Shown here piece by piece: positions 22,006 through 35,400 of a DNA stretch of 64,000 bases. The position numbers were made by a program, and so were the translations under genes. The DNA comes from Monoplex corrugatus. Lineage: Eukaryota; Mollusca; Gastropoda; Littorinimorpha; Ranellidae. The first letter of the stretch is position 1; every line of letters starts with the position of its first letter. The notes beneath the pieces were generated by a model, which made no database searches, had not been told where the DNA came from, and saw only the letters and a list, made by a program, of their open reading frames with translations. The DNA lies in contig CM060312.1 of the NCBI GenBank assembly GCA_030674185.1, positions 1,118,492 through 1,182,491 on the forward strand, read 5' to 3'.

Positions 22006-25000
22006 TCAGGTATACACGATGATTGTCCTTTGTGAGGTGTTGTCAGGCCTACATGATGATTGTGTGTTGTCAGGTATACATGATGATTGTGTGTTGTCAG
22101 GTGTCGTCAGTATACATGATGATTGTGTGTTGTCAGGTGTTGTCAGGTATACATGATGATTGTGTGTTGTCAGGTATACATGATGATTGTGTGTTGTCAG
22201 GTGTCGTCAGTATACATGATGATTGTGTGTTGTCAGGTATACATGATGATTGTGTGTTGTCAGGTGTCGTCAGTATACATGATGATTGTGTGTTGTCAGG
22301 TGTTGTCAGGTATACATGATGATAGTGTGTTGTCAGTGTTGTCAGATACATGATGATTATGTGTTGTCAGGTGTTGTCAGGTATACATGATGATTGTGTG
22401 TTGTCAGGTGTTGTCAGTATACATGATGATTGTGTGTTGTCAGGTGTTGTCAGTATACATGATGATTGTGTGTTGTCAGGTGTTGTCAGTATACATGATG
22501 ATTTGTGTTAGGTGTCGTCAGTATACACGATGATTGTGTGTTGTCAGGTATACATGATGATTGTGTGTTGTCAGGTGTCGTCAGGTTACATGATGATTGT
22601 GTGTTGTCAGGTGTCGTGAGGTATACATGATGATTGTGCGTTGTCAGGTATACATGATGATTGTGTGTTGTCAGGTATTGTCAGGCATACATGATGATTG
22701 TGTGTTGTCAGGTATTGTCAGGTATACGTGATGACTGTGTGTTGTCAGGTGTTGTCAGGTATACATGATGATTGTGTGTTGTCAGGTGTTGTCATATATA
22801 CATGATGATTGTGTGTTGTCAGGTGTTGTTATGTATATATACATGATGATTGTGTGTTGTCAGGTGTTAGGTGTTGTCAGATATACATGATGACTGTATG
22901 TTGTCAGGTATACATGATGATTTTCTGTTGTCAGGTGTAGTCAGGTATACATGATGATTGTGTGTTGTCAAGCGTTGTCATATATACATGATGATTGTAT
23001 GTTGTCAAGTGTTGTCAGGTGTTGTCAGATATAAACATGATGATTTTCTGTTGTCAGGTGTTGTCAGGTATACATGATGATTGTGTGTTGTCAAGTGTTG
23101 TCAGGTGTTGTCAGATATACATGATGATTGTGTGTTGTCAAGCGTTGTCATATATACATGATGATTGTGTGTTGTCAGGTGTTGTCAGATATACATGATG
23201 ATTGCGTTGTTGGTCAAGTGTTGTCAGGTTTACATGATGATGTGTGTTGTCAGGTGTTTGTCAGGTTTACATGATGATGTGTTGTTGTCAGGTGTTGTCA
23301 GGTATACATGATGATTGTGTGTTGTCAGGTTTACATGATGAGTGTCTGTTGTCAGTATTGTCAGGTTTACATATGAGTGTCTGTTTGTCAGGTGTTGTCA
23401 GGTTTACATGATGTGTGTCATGTTTCAGTGTATTGTTCTAGGTTTACATTTACGTGATGTCTGTTGTCAGTGTTGGGCAGGGTTTACATATAGATGTTGT
23501 TGTCAGTGTTGTCAGGTTTACATGATTTATTGTGGTGTTGTCAGTGTTGTCAGGTTTAAAATGATGAGTGTTCTGGGTTGTCAGGTAGTTTTGTCAGTTT
23601 ACATGATGATTGTGTGTTGTCAGGTGTACATGATGTTGTGTGTTGTCAGGTATTGTCAGTTTACATGATGGAGTGTCTGTTGTCAGGTGTTGTCAGGTTA
23701 ATACATGATGATTGTGTGTTGTCAGGTGTACATGATGATTTGTGATATTGTCAAATGTTGCCAGGTGTACAATGATTTGTGTCTTGTCAGGTGTTGTCAG
23801 GTAACATGATGATTGTGTGTTGACATTGTTGCCAGATGTTATGATAATTCATTAATTGTGTTTGTGTGTTGTCAGGTGTTGTCAGGTATACATGATGATT
23901 GTGTGTTGTCAGGTATACCTGATTATTGTGTGTGTCAGGTTATACCTGATGATTGGGTGTTGTCAGGTATACATGATGATTGTGTGTTGTCAGGTGTTGT
24001 CACGTGTTTGTTTAGTGTTGTCAGTATACATGATGATTGTGTTTGTTAGGTGTTGTCAGGTATACATGATTGATGTTTGTCACGTGTTGTTAGGTGTTGT
24101 CAGGTATACATGAATGTATTGTGTGTTGTCACGTGTTGTTAGGTTGTTAGGTGTTGTCAGATATACATGATGATTGTGTGTTGTCACGTGTTGTTAGGTG
24201 TTGTCAGGTATACATGATGATTATGTATTGTTACGTGTTGTTAGGTGTTGTCAGATATACATGATGATTGTGTGTTGTCAGTGTTGTCAGGTATACATGA
24301 TGATTGTGTGTTGTCAGGTGTTGTTATGTATACATGATGATTTTGTGTGTTGTCAGTGTTGTTATGTATACATGATGATTGTGTGTTGTCAGTGTTGTTA
24401 TGTATACATGATGATGTGTGTGTTGGTCAGGTGTTGTTATGTATACATGATGATATGTGATTGTGTGTGTGTCAGGTGTTGTTATGTATACATGATGATT
24501 GTGTGTTGTCAGTGTTTGTTTATGTAATACTGATGATTGTGTGTTGAGAGTGTTGTTATGTATACATGATGATTGGTGTTTGAGTGTTGTTATGTATACA
24601 TGATGATTGTGTGTTGTGAGTGTTGTTATGTATACATGATGATTGTGTGTTGTGAGTGTTGTTATGTATACATGATGATTGTGTGTTGTAGTGTTGCTAT
24701 GTATACATGATGATTGTGTGTTGTCATGTGTTGTTATGTATACATGATGATTGTGTGTTGTCAGGTGTTGTTATATATACAATGATTGTGTGTTTGTCAG
24801 TGTTATGTATACATATGATTGTGTGTTATCATGTGTTGTTATGTATACATGATGATTGTGTGTTGTCATGTGTTGTTATGTATACATGATGATTGTGTGT
24901 TGTCAGGTGTTGTTATGTATACATGATGATTGTGTGTTGTCAGTGTTGTCATGTATACATGATGATTGTGTGTTGTCATGTGTTTCATGTATACATGATG

Positions 25001-25997
25001 ATTGTGTGTTGTCAGGTGTTGTTATATATGCATGATGATTGTGTGTTGTCAGGTGTTGTTATGTATACATGATGATTGTGTTTGTTTATATATACATAGA
25101 TGATTGTGTGTTGTCAGTGTTGTTATGTATACATAATGATTGTGTGTTGTCAGGTGTTGTTTATGTATACATGATGATTGTGTGTTGTTATATATACATA
25201 GATGATTGTGTGTTGTCAGTGTTGTTATGTATACATGATGATTGTGTGTTGTCAGGTGTTGTTATGTAACATGATGATTGTGTGTTGTTATATATACATA
25301 GATGATTGTGTGTTGTCATGTTGTTATATATGCATGATGATTGTGTGTTGTCAGGTGTTGTTATGTATACATGATGATTGTGTGTTGTTATATATACATA
25401 GATGATTGTGTGTTGTCAGTGTTGTTATATATGCATGATGATTGTGTGTTGTCAGTGTTGTTATGTATACATGATATTGTGTTGTTAAATACATAGAGAT
25501 TGTGTGTTGTCAGTGTTGTATATACATGATGATTTGTGTTGTCAGTGTGTCAGTGTGTTATGTATACATGATGATGTGTTTTGTCATTGTTGTCAGTGTT
25601 TTATATACATGATGATATGTGATTGTGTGTTGTCAGGTGTTGTTATGTATACATGATGATTGTGTGTTGTCAGTGTTGTTAGTAACATGATGATTGTGTG
25701 TTGTCAGTGTTGTTATGTATACATGATGATTGTGTGTTGTTATATATATACATGGTGATTGTGTGTTGTCAGGTGTTGTTATGTATACATGATGATTGTG
25801 TGTTGTCATGTGTTGTCAGGTGTTGTTATGTATACATGATGATATGTGATTGTGTGTTGTCAGGTGTTGTTATGTATACATGATGATATGTGTGTTGTTA
25901 TATATATACATGGTGATTGTGTGTTGTCATGTGTTGTTTATGTATACATGATGATTGTGTGTTGTCAGTGTTTGTTATGTATACATGATGATTGTGT
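22006..25997. repeat. TTGTCAGG/TATACATGATGATTGTGTG array, left part
   Basis: Units of about 27-37 bases made of TGTTGTCAGG and TATACATGATGATTGTG. A GTTGTTATG variant replaces GTTGTCAGG from about 24.3 kb on. Many units carry CAGGTATAC. Indel-rich at 23.2-24.1 kb. No gene. Confidence 0.95.
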
Positions 25998-27684
25998 CCC
26001 AGATTCTTTCAAGTCTGCTATTGTTCACCCTCTCCTCAAGAAACACAATTTAGACCCAAATGAACTGAAAAATTACCGGCCTATCTCTAATCTCTCTTTC
26101 TTGTCAAAACTCCTTGAAAAAGTCGTCCTCAACCAGCTGAACTCTCACCTGTCTGCCAACAATCTCCTCAATCCTTTCCAGTCAGCCTACCGCCAGTGCC
26201 ATAGCACTGAAACTGCCCTACTACACATTCTCAACAATCTCCTCCTTGCAACTGATACTGGCAAAGTCTCTCTCCTCACACTCCTTGATCTGTCTGCAGC
26301 CTTTGATACCATTGATCATGGTATTCTCCTTTCTAGACTTCATCATACTTTTGGCATCTCTGACATTGCTCTGTCCTGGTTCACTTCATACCTATCAAAC
26401 AGAAAACAAACTGTTCTCATCAATGGCACTTACTCTCAACCTGCATACCTGACCTGTGGTGTTCCACAAGGATCTGTCCTTGGCCCTGTTCTTTTCACTC
26501 TTTACACCTCCCCCTGTCCACCATCATCAACTCCCACTCTATAAAACACCACTTCTATGCTGATGACACCCAACTTCAAGACAGTGACTCACCTGATAAT
26601 ATACAGCGCCTGTTGACTCGCACCACTGAGTGTTACTCGGACATTAAGAACTGGATGACGTTCAACAAACTTCAGCTTAATGACGACAAGACAGAAGCTA
26701 TCCTCATTGGCACCCGTCAGAAACTTTCTCAGCTGCCTCCTCTTTCTCTCCCATTATGTAACACATCAGTCCCAATTTCTGATTCAGCTAAAAACCTTGG
26801 TGTCTGCATTGACTCTACCCTCTCCATGAACAACTTTGTTTCTCAAACTGCCAGATCTTGCTACTATCATCTCCATCGTATAAGGCTGATCAGGAAGTAT
26901 CTCTCTGTCGAAACAACTGCAAAACTTATTCTCTCCTTCATAATGTCTCGCATTGACTATTGCAATTCACTCCTGTCTGGTCTTCCTGCCTCCACCATTC
27001 ACATCCTACAGCGCATTCAAAACAATGCTGTACGCCTTGTACTCAAAAAGAAAAAAGCTGACCACATATCTCCTCTCCTGGCACAACTTCACTGGCTCCC
27101 TGTATCAAAGCGCATACAGTACAAACTAGACACCATGTGCTACAAAAGCCTCAATAACGCAGCCCCCGATTACCTGTCAAGCCTACTTGAGATCTATGTT
27201 CCCTCACGTACCCTCCGCTCTGCCTCCGATCCTCTGACTTTTCGCTTTCCACGCACTAAGCTCAATACCTATGGTCCACGAGCCTTCTCTGTTTCTGGTC
27301 CACTCTCCTGGAACAAACTTCCTCTCTCAGTCCGTCAGCAACCTACTTTTCCCTCCTTCAAGTCCGCTCTCAAAACTCACCTTTTCTCCTCTGCATAAAA
27401 TCCTAACCTCACTCAACCCCCCTCTGCAGCCTGTCTCCGCTCGGAGGGGAATCACATGGTTATAATATATAATTGTATAAGCTATGCTCTCTATAATTTT
27501 CCATTGCTTTTTATTCTTGCTTTTATTGCTTTTATTCTTTCTCCCCATTTATAGCCATGCGTGTGTGTGTGTGCGTGCGTGCGTGTATGTGCTTGCGTGC
27601 GTGCGTGTGTGTCTGCTTCAGCGCTTAGATTTGATTTTATCAAGATTTTGCGCTATATAAATATTGTAATTATTATTAATTATT
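25998..27684 (+). mobile_element. 5'-truncated L2-like LINE inserted in the array
   Basis: Starts abruptly in the RT ([15 protein letters not shown]) and ends with a TG-rich stretch (27556-27612), AGCGC (27620) and GCGCT (27650) arms, TATAAAT and a (TTA)n tail merging into ATTGTGT of the array. ATTGTGT also precedes the 5' end (25991-25997), a possible short target duplication, though the array repeats this word. Confidence 0.9.
25999..27398 (+). pseudogene. L2 RT, one frameshift
   Basis: Two overlapping frames give an almost complete RT and C-terminus. Frame one to about 26510: [52 protein letters not shown] and [12 protein letters not shown]. One base shift near 26505-26515 leads into the second frame: HHFYADDTQLQDSDS (catalytic ADD kept), KNWMTFNKLQLNDDKTEAI, ARSCYYHLHRIRLIRKYL and the terminal SGPLSWNKLPLS...KTHLFSSA stop. 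Endonuclease missing through 5' truncation. It looks younger than the other LINEs except the one at 53 kb. Confidence 0.88.
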
Positions 27685-30600
27685 ATTGTGTGTTGTCAGG
27701 TGTTGTTGTGTATACATGATGAGATTGTGTGTTGTTATGTATACATGATGATTGTGTGCTGTCAGTGTTATGTATACATGATGATTGTGTGTTGTCAGGT
27801 GTTATGTATACATGATGATTGTGTGTTGTCAGTGTTGTTATGTATACATGATGATTGTGTGTTGTCATGTGTTGTTATGTATACATGATGATTGTGTGTT
27901 GTCAGTGTTGTTATGTATACGTGATGATTGTCTCTTGTGAGTGTTGTTATGTATACATGATGATTGTGTGTTGTCAGGTGTTGTTATGTATACATGATGA
28001 TTGTGTGTTGTCGGGTGTTGTCAGGTACACATGATGATTGTGTGTTGTGAGGTGTTGCCAGGTAAACATGATGATTGTGTGTTGTCAGGTGTTGTCAGGT
28101 AAACATGATGATTGTGTGTTGCCAGGTAAACATGATGATTGTGTGTTGTCAAGTGTTGCCAGGTATACGTGATGATTCTGTGTTTTCAGGTGTTGTCAGG
28201 TATACATGATGATTGTGTGTCATCAGGTGTTGTCATGTGTTGACAGGTATACATGATGATTGTGTGTTGTCAGGTGTACATGATGATTGTGTGTTGTCAG
28301 GTTACATGATGATTGTGTGTTGTCAGGTGTTATCAGGTGTACATGATGACTTTCTGTTGTCAGGTGTTGTTAGGTGTTGTAAAGTATACAAGATGATTGT
28401 GTGTTGTCAGGTATTGTCAGGTATACATGATGATTGTGTGTTGTCAGGTGTTGTTACGTATACATGATGATTGTGTGTTGTCAGGTGTTGTTATGTATAC
28501 ATGATGATTGTGTGTTGTCAGGTGTTGTTATGTATACATGATGATTATGTGTTGTCAGGTGTTGTTATGTATACATGAATGATTGTGTGTTGTCAGGTGT
28601 TGTTACGTATACATGATGATTGTGTGTTGTCAGGTGTTGTTACGTATACATGATGATTGTGTGTTGTCAGGTGTTGTTATGTATACATTATGATTGTGTG
28701 TTGTCAGGTGTTGTTATGTATACATGATGATAGTGTGTTGTCAGGTGTTGTTACGTATACATGATGATTGTGTGTTGTCATGTGTTTGTTATGTATATAT
28801 GATGATTGTGTGTTGTCAGGTGTTGTTATGTATACATGATGATTGTGTGTTGTCAGGTGTTGTTATGTATATATGATGATTGTGTGTTGTTATTTATACA
28901 TGATGATTGTGTGTTGTCAGTGTTGTTATGTATACATGATGATACGTGATTGTGTGTTGTCAGGTGTTATGTATACATGATGATTGTGTGTTGTCAGTGT
29001 TATGTATACATGATGATTGTGTGTTGTCATGTGTTGTTATGTATACATGATGATTGTGGTTGTCAGGTGTTGTTATGTATACATGATGATTGTGTGTTTT
29101 TGTATACATGATGATTGTGTGTTGTCAGGTGTTGTATGTATACATGTTGATTGCTTTGTTAGGTGTTGTCAGATTAATGTCAAGTATAATATGATTGTGT
29201 GTGCCAGTGTTGTCAGGTTACACAATGATGTCTGTGTTGTTGTCAGTGTTGTCAGGTATACGATGATTTTGTGTTGTCATGTGTTGTCAGGTTAACATAA
29301 TGAAATGACTGTGTGTGACAGTATGCATGTGATGTTGTTGTCAAGTGTTGTCAGTTTGTTACGGTATACATGATGATTGTTGTTGTAGTGTTGTCAGGTG
29401 TACATGATGATTGTTGCTGTAATATGATGATGTGTGCAGGTATACATGATGATTGTGTGTTTGTCAGTGTTTTGTTCAATGTTTCAGGTGATACATGATG
29501 ACTTGTCTGTGTCAGGTGATTGTAGTGTGTTGTCAAGTATACATAGATGATTGTGTGTTGTCAGGTATGTCAGGTATACATGATGATTGTTGTTGTCAGT
29601 GTTGTAGGTGTTTCAGGTATACATGATGATTGTGTGTTGTCAGGTGTTGTTAGGTATACATGATAATTGTGTGTTGTCAGTGTGTTAGGTTTGTCAGGTA
29701 TACATGATGATTATGTGTTGTCAAGTGTTGTCAGGTGTTGTTTAGTATACATGATAATTGTGTGTGTAGTGTTGTCAGGTATTGTTAGATATACATGATA
29801 ATTGTCTGTTGTAGGTGTTGTACGTATACATGATGATTGATTGTTGTCAGATATGTTAGGTATACATTATAATTGTCTGTTGTCAAGTGTGTTAGGGGTT
29901 TAGGTATACATGATGATTAGTGTGTTGTCAGGTTGTTGTGGTTATATAGCATGATAGCTGTGCAGGTGTTGTTAGTATACATGATAATGTTGTTTCAAGT
30001 GTTGTGATATAATGATGATTGTGTGTTGTCAGGTGTTGTCATGTTTGTCATGTATACATGATGACTGTGTGTTGCAGGTTGGCAGGGTTGTCATTTGTAG
30101 TATAATAATGACTGTATGTTGTCGATATTGTAGTATACATGAGACTGTGTGTTGTCAGGTGTTGTTATGTAGTATGATGACGATTTTGTCTTGTCAGGTG
30201 TTGTCAGTATACATGACGATTGTGTCTTGTCAGTGTTGTAGTATACATGATGAATGTATGTTGTCAGGTGTTGCCAGGTATACATGATGACTGTATGTGT
30301 GTCAGGTTATAACATGATGTCTGTTGTTGTTCAGTATACATGATGATTGTGTCTTGTCAGTGTTGTAGGTATACATTGCCGGTTGTGTGTTGTCAGGTAA
30401 ATTGTCAGAGTATAATGATGATGTGTCTGTCAGGTGTTGTCAGGTATACAAAGATGACTATATGTTGTCAAGGTGGTCAGGTATACAATGATGTGTGTTG
30501 TCATGTGTTGTCAGGTATAAATGATGACGGATGTTGTCAGTGTATGTCAGTGATACATGATGAATGTGTTGTCAGTTGGTAGGTATACATGATGATTGTC

Positions 30601-31190
30601 TTTGTCAGTGTTGTCAAGTGTTGTCAGATTGTGTTGTCAGGTATACATAATGACTGATGTTGTCAGTTGTTGTCAGGTATACATGATGACTGTATGTTGT
30701 CAGTTGTTCTTAGGTATACATGATGACTGTATGTTGTCAGGTGTTATCAGGTATACATGATGACTGTTTGTTGTCAGATGTTGTCAGGTATATATGATAA
30801 TTGTGTGTTGTCAGGTATTGTCAGGTGTTGTCCAGTGTTGTCAGTTTACATGATGACTTGTGTTTTCAGGTGTTGTCTGGTGTTGTCTTGTATGCATGAT
30901 GACAGTATATTGTTAGGTGTTGTCAGGTATATGTGATGATTGTGTGTTGATCAGGTGTTGTCTGGTGTTGTCATGTATACATGATAACTGTACGTTGTCA
31001 GGTTTTGTCAGGTATACATGATGATTGTGTGTTGTCAGGTCTGTTTGTCAGGTATACATGATGACTGTGTGTTTCCAGGTGTTGCCAGAGGTAGTCAGTG
31101 GTTGTCAGGTGTCGTCAGGTGGTGTCAGGTGTACATGATGACTGTGAGTTGTCAGGTGTTGTCAAATGAAGGTGATGACTGTATGCTGTT
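27685..31190. repeat. TTGTCAGG/TATACATGATGATTGTGTG array, right part
   Basis: Continuation of the array interrupted by the L2 insertion. It runs up to within a few bases of the exon at 31196, and its last units (GATGACTGTATG) grade into the acceptor. Indel-rich at 29.1-30.6 kb. Confidence 0.95.
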
Positions 31191-31195
31191 TGCAG

Positions 31196-31431
31196 GTGAG
31201 CGTGAAGGAGAGGGACAGAAAGGACAAGGACTCAGGCCTTGGCGAGTCCAGGAGAGGACAGTTCCGGCGGTCTTCCAGTGGGGCAGGGATGGTGGGGGTA
31301 GGGGGCAGTCTGTGGAACAACTACAACAAAGGTCACGTGGCCATCGGCGCTCAGAAGAGGGACGTGATAGGAAAGATCTACATACAGGGCTTACCTGAAC
31401 ACGCCTTGATTAGAGAGATCGCCAGACTCAG
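31196..31431 (+). CDS. Coding exon: linker and kinase N-lobe start
   Basis: 236-base exon after acceptor tgctgtttgcag, entering in phase 0 and ending CTCAG|gtaatt in phase 2. It starts with a charged Ser/Arg/Gly-rich linker (VSVKERDRKDKDSGLGESRR) that looks disordered and has possible phosphosites. It then enters the kinase-like N-lobe: NKGHVAIGAQKRDVIGKIYI is read as a degenerate Gly loop and beta-3 strand with K372, and LIREIARLR as the alpha-C helix with E386. The Lys-Glu spacing of 14 is close to that of tyrosine and TKL kinases. The classical GxGxxG loop is not present. The 9-kb array upstream runs right up to the acceptor, and the 3' end of this exon is repeated four times downstream. 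Confidence 0.82.
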
Positions 31432-31850
31432 GTAATTACATCATACATACCCAGACATAACTTGGGTCACTACAGATCTACATACAGGGCTTAGCTGAAC
31501 ACGCCTTGATTAGAGAGATTGCCAGACTCAGGTAATTACATCATACATACCCAGACATAACTTGGGTCACTACAGACCTACATACAGGGCTTACCTGAAC
31601 ACGCCTTGATTAGACAGATCTCTAGACTCGGGTAATTACACCATACATACAGTATATAGATAACACCTTAGGTCAGTAGAGATCTACGTAATGGCTTTAC
31701 CTGAACACGTGTTGACTAGAGAGATTGTTAGACTGAGGTAATTATCTAGACATATGTTAGTACAGGTCTACGTGCATGGCGTACCCGAATACATTGCTGA
31801 GAGAGATCACTAGATTGAGGTAATTTATACATTTCTAGACGTAAGACAGC
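31432..31850 (+). repeat. Tandem copies of an exon end plus donor
   Basis: The last 57 bases of the exon ending at 31431 and about 40 bases of intron are repeated four times with decay. Starts of the CTACATACAGGGC or related word: 31377 (exon), 31477, 31577, about 31683 and 31767, so periods are 100, 100, 106 and 84. Each copy keeps a gtaatt-like donor after AG, AGGTAATTA or CGGGTAATTA. Confidence 0.88.
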
Positions 31851-31969
31851 TCAGTACAGTACTTTTCCAGACTTACTGACGCACGTAAAATGAGTATGGT
31901 TCATATGAACTGTGTGACTCATGTGAAATGTGTATGATTCATAAAATGTATGTGCTATGTGTGTAACAG

Positions 31970-32198
31970 GTGTCTACGTTCTGACGATTTGGCGCGCTTC
32001 CTGGGTATGAGTCGTCTTCAAGAGTCCCCTGTCTTCCTGTTTATGGGCGACCTGAGGCCTGCACGGCGCTTCCTGTCTAAAGGATTCCATAAACCCAGTG
32101 AGAGTGTGCCTCGTCTGCTGGAGGGTGTGTTGAGGGGCATCATTTACCTGCACAAAGAGGGTCTGGTTCATATGGAACTGTCCCTGGACACTATCATG
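31970..32198 (+). CDS. Coding exon: kinase hinge and degenerate HRD loop
   Basis: 229-base exon. The acceptor gtgtgtaacag precedes G, which completes Arg with the previous AG. It ends ATG|gtaagt in phase 0. It encodes CLRSDDLARFLGMSRLQESP, matching the usual 'R-H-x-N-L-x-x-F-L-G' strand, a hinge (PVFLFMGDLRPARRFLSKG), the alpha-E helix (VLRGIIYLHKEGLVH) and a catalytic loop HMELSLDTIM where kinases have HRDLKxxNI. The catalytic Asp (459 is Met) and the Mg-binding Asn are missing. This is the clearest sign that the protein is a pseudokinase. The last 80 bases of the exon plus its donor are repeated downstream. Confidence 0.87.
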
Positions 32199-32405
32199 GT
32201 AAGTGTGTGTGCGTGTGTGTGTGTGTGTGTATGAAGGGGGAGGGTGTGTTGAGGGGCATCATTTGCCTGCACAACGAGGGTCTGGTTCATATGGAAACTG
32301 TCCCTGGACACTATCATGGTAAGTGTGTGGGGGGGGGGGTGTGAAGAGGGAAGGTGCGTTAAAGGGATTGAACTTAGGGCACTGGGAGGGCCTAGCTCAC
32401 ATATG
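32199..32405 (+). repeat. Tandem copies of the next exon's end plus donor
   Basis: After a short TG run, 32239-32326 repeats the last 80 bases of the exon ending at 32198 (GTGTTGAGGGGCATCATTT, CTGGTTCATATGG, ACTATCATGGTAAGTG) with one inserted A that would break the frame. A third, heavily decayed copy is visible at 32345-32405 (GAAGGTGCGTTAAAGGG ... CTCACATATG). Confidence 0.85.
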
Positions 32406-35400
32406 TAACATTCCCCATAAATATGCCTATGACGTCACCATACCACATCCCCCCTAACATGCGCTGTGAAACCACCTTGTACCATCTCACACAATGTCAT
32501 GTGACGTCACCCTAATATCCCCCATAACAGCCCTATGACGTTACCATGTAACATCCCCATAACATTCCTTATAATGTCACCATACAACATTCCCATAAGA
32601 AGCCCTGTGACGTAACTGTAACATAACTTGTCCCATAACGTTACCCAGTAGCATACCCTGTAACAAGCCCTATGACGTCACCATGTAACAAACCCTGTAA
32701 CATGCCCTATGTCATCACCCTATAAATACCCTGTAACATGGCCTATGTCGTCACCCTGTAAACATACCCTGTAACATGGCCTATGTCGTCACCCTGTAAC
32801 ATGGCCTATGATGTCACCTTGTAAATACCCTCGTAACATGGTCTATGTCGTCACCCTGTAACATGCCCTATGTCGTCCCTGTAAATACCCTCATAACATG
32901 CCCTATGTCGGCACCCTGTGACATGCCCTATGTCATCACCTGTAACATACCCTGTAACATGCCCTATGATGTCACCCTGTAACATACCTTATAACATGCC
33001 CTATGTCATCACCCTGTAACATACCATGTAGCATGGCCTATGATGTCACCCTGTAAATACCCTGTAACATGCCCTATGTCGTCACCCTGTAACATGCCCT
33101 ATGTCGTCATCCTGTAACATGCCCTATGTCGTCACCCTGTAACATGCCCTATGTCGTCACCCTGTAACATGCCCTATGTCGTCACCCTGTAACATACTCT
33201 GTAACATGCCCTATGTCGTCACCCTGTAACATACCCTGTAACATGTCCTATGATGTCACCCAATAACATACCCTGTAACATCTGTAACAAACCCTGTAAC
33301 ATGACCTATATCGTCACCCAGTAACAAACCCTTGTAACAAGTCCTATGTTGTCACACTGTAAATACCCTTGGGTAACATGCCCTATGTCGTCACCCTGTA
33401 ACATGCGTTGACGTCGTTAACTCGTCACCTATGGTCACAACTTAACTCCTGTAACATGCCTATGTGTCACCCTGTAACATACCCTGTAACATGCCCTATG
33501 ATGTCACCCTGTAACATGCCCTATGATGTCACCCTGTAACATGCCCTATGATGTCACCCTGTAAATACCCTCGTAACATGCCCTATGTCGTCACCTGTAA
33601 CATGCCCCATGTCATACCCTGTAACATGCCTATGATGTCACCCTGTAACATGCCCTATGTCATCACCCTGTAACATACCCTGTAGCATGGCCTATGATGT
33701 CACCCTGTAACATGCCCTATGTCGTCACCCTGTAACATGTCCTATGATGTCCCCTGTAACATGCCCTATGTCATCACCCTGTAACATACCCTGTAACATG
33801 ACCTATGTCGTCACCTTGTAACATACCCTTGTAACAAGTCCTATGTTGTCACACTGTAAATACCCTTGGGTAACATGCCCTATGTCGTCACCCTGTAACA
33901 TACGCTGTAACATGCCATTTGACGTCACCCTGTAAATACCTTCATAACATGTCCTATGTCGTCACCCTGTAACATACCCTGTAACATGGCCTATGATGTC
34001 ACCCTGTAACATACCCTGTAACATGTCCTATGTCATCACCTTGTAACATACCCTGTAACATGCCCTATGTCATCACCCTGAAAATACCCTCGTAACTACC
34101 CTATGACGTCACCCTGTAACATGCCCTATGTCGTCACCCTGTAATATACCTTGTAACATGCCCTATGTCGTCACACTGTAACATACCCTGTAACATGCCC
34201 TATGTCATCACCCTGAAAATACCCTCGTAACTACCCTATGACGTCACCCTGTAACATGCCCTATGTCGTCACCCTGTAATATACCTTGTAACATGCCCTA
34301 TGTCGTCACACTGTAACATACCCTGTAGCATGTCCTATGTTGTCACCCTGTAAATACCCTGTAATATGCCCTATGTTGTCACCCTGCAACATACCCTGTA
34401 ACATGCCCTATGTCGTCACCCTGTAACATATCCCATGTCATCACCCTGAAAATACCCTTGTAACTGCCCTATGACGTCACCCTGTAACATACCCTGTTAC
34501 ATGCCATATGTCGTCACCCTGTAAATACCCTCGTAACATGCCCTATGTCGTCACCCTGTAACATACCCTGTAACATGCCCTCTGTCATCACCTGTAACAT
34601 ACCCTGTAACATGCCCTATGACGTCGCCCTGTAACATGCCCTATGTCGTCACCCTATAAATACCCTCGTAACATGCCCTATGTCGTCACCCTGTAACATA
34701 CCCTGTAACATGCCCTATGTCATCACCTGTAACATACCCTGTACCATGCCCTATATCACCCTATAACATGCCCTATATCATCACCCTGTAACATACCCTA
34801 TAGCATGGCCTATGATGTCACCCTATAACATGCCCTATGTCATCACCTGTAACATACCCTGTAACATGCCCTATGATGTCACCCTATAACATGCCCTATG
34901 TCATCACCCTGTAACATACCCTGTAGCATGGCCTATGTCGTCACCCTGTAAATACCCTGTAACATGCCCTATGTCGTCACCCTGTAACATACCCTGTGAC
35001 ATGTCCTTTGTCGTTACCCTGTAACATGGCCTATGTCGTCACCCTGTAAATACCCTGTAACATGCCCTATGTCGTCACCCTGTAACATACCCTGTAGCAT
35101 GGCCTATGTGGTCACCCTGTAACATACCCTGTAACATGCTCTATGTCGTCACCCTGTAACATACCCTGTAACATGCCCTATGTCGTCACCCTGTAACATA
35201 CCCTGTAACATGCCCTATGTGGTCACCCTGTAACATGTCCTATGATATCACCCTGTAACATCCCTGTAACATGCCCTATATCATCACCCTGTAACATACC
35301 CTTAGCATGGCCTATGATGTCACCCTGTAAATACCCTGTAACATGCCCTATGTCGTCACCCTGTAACATGCCCTATGTCGTCACCCTGTAATATACCCTG

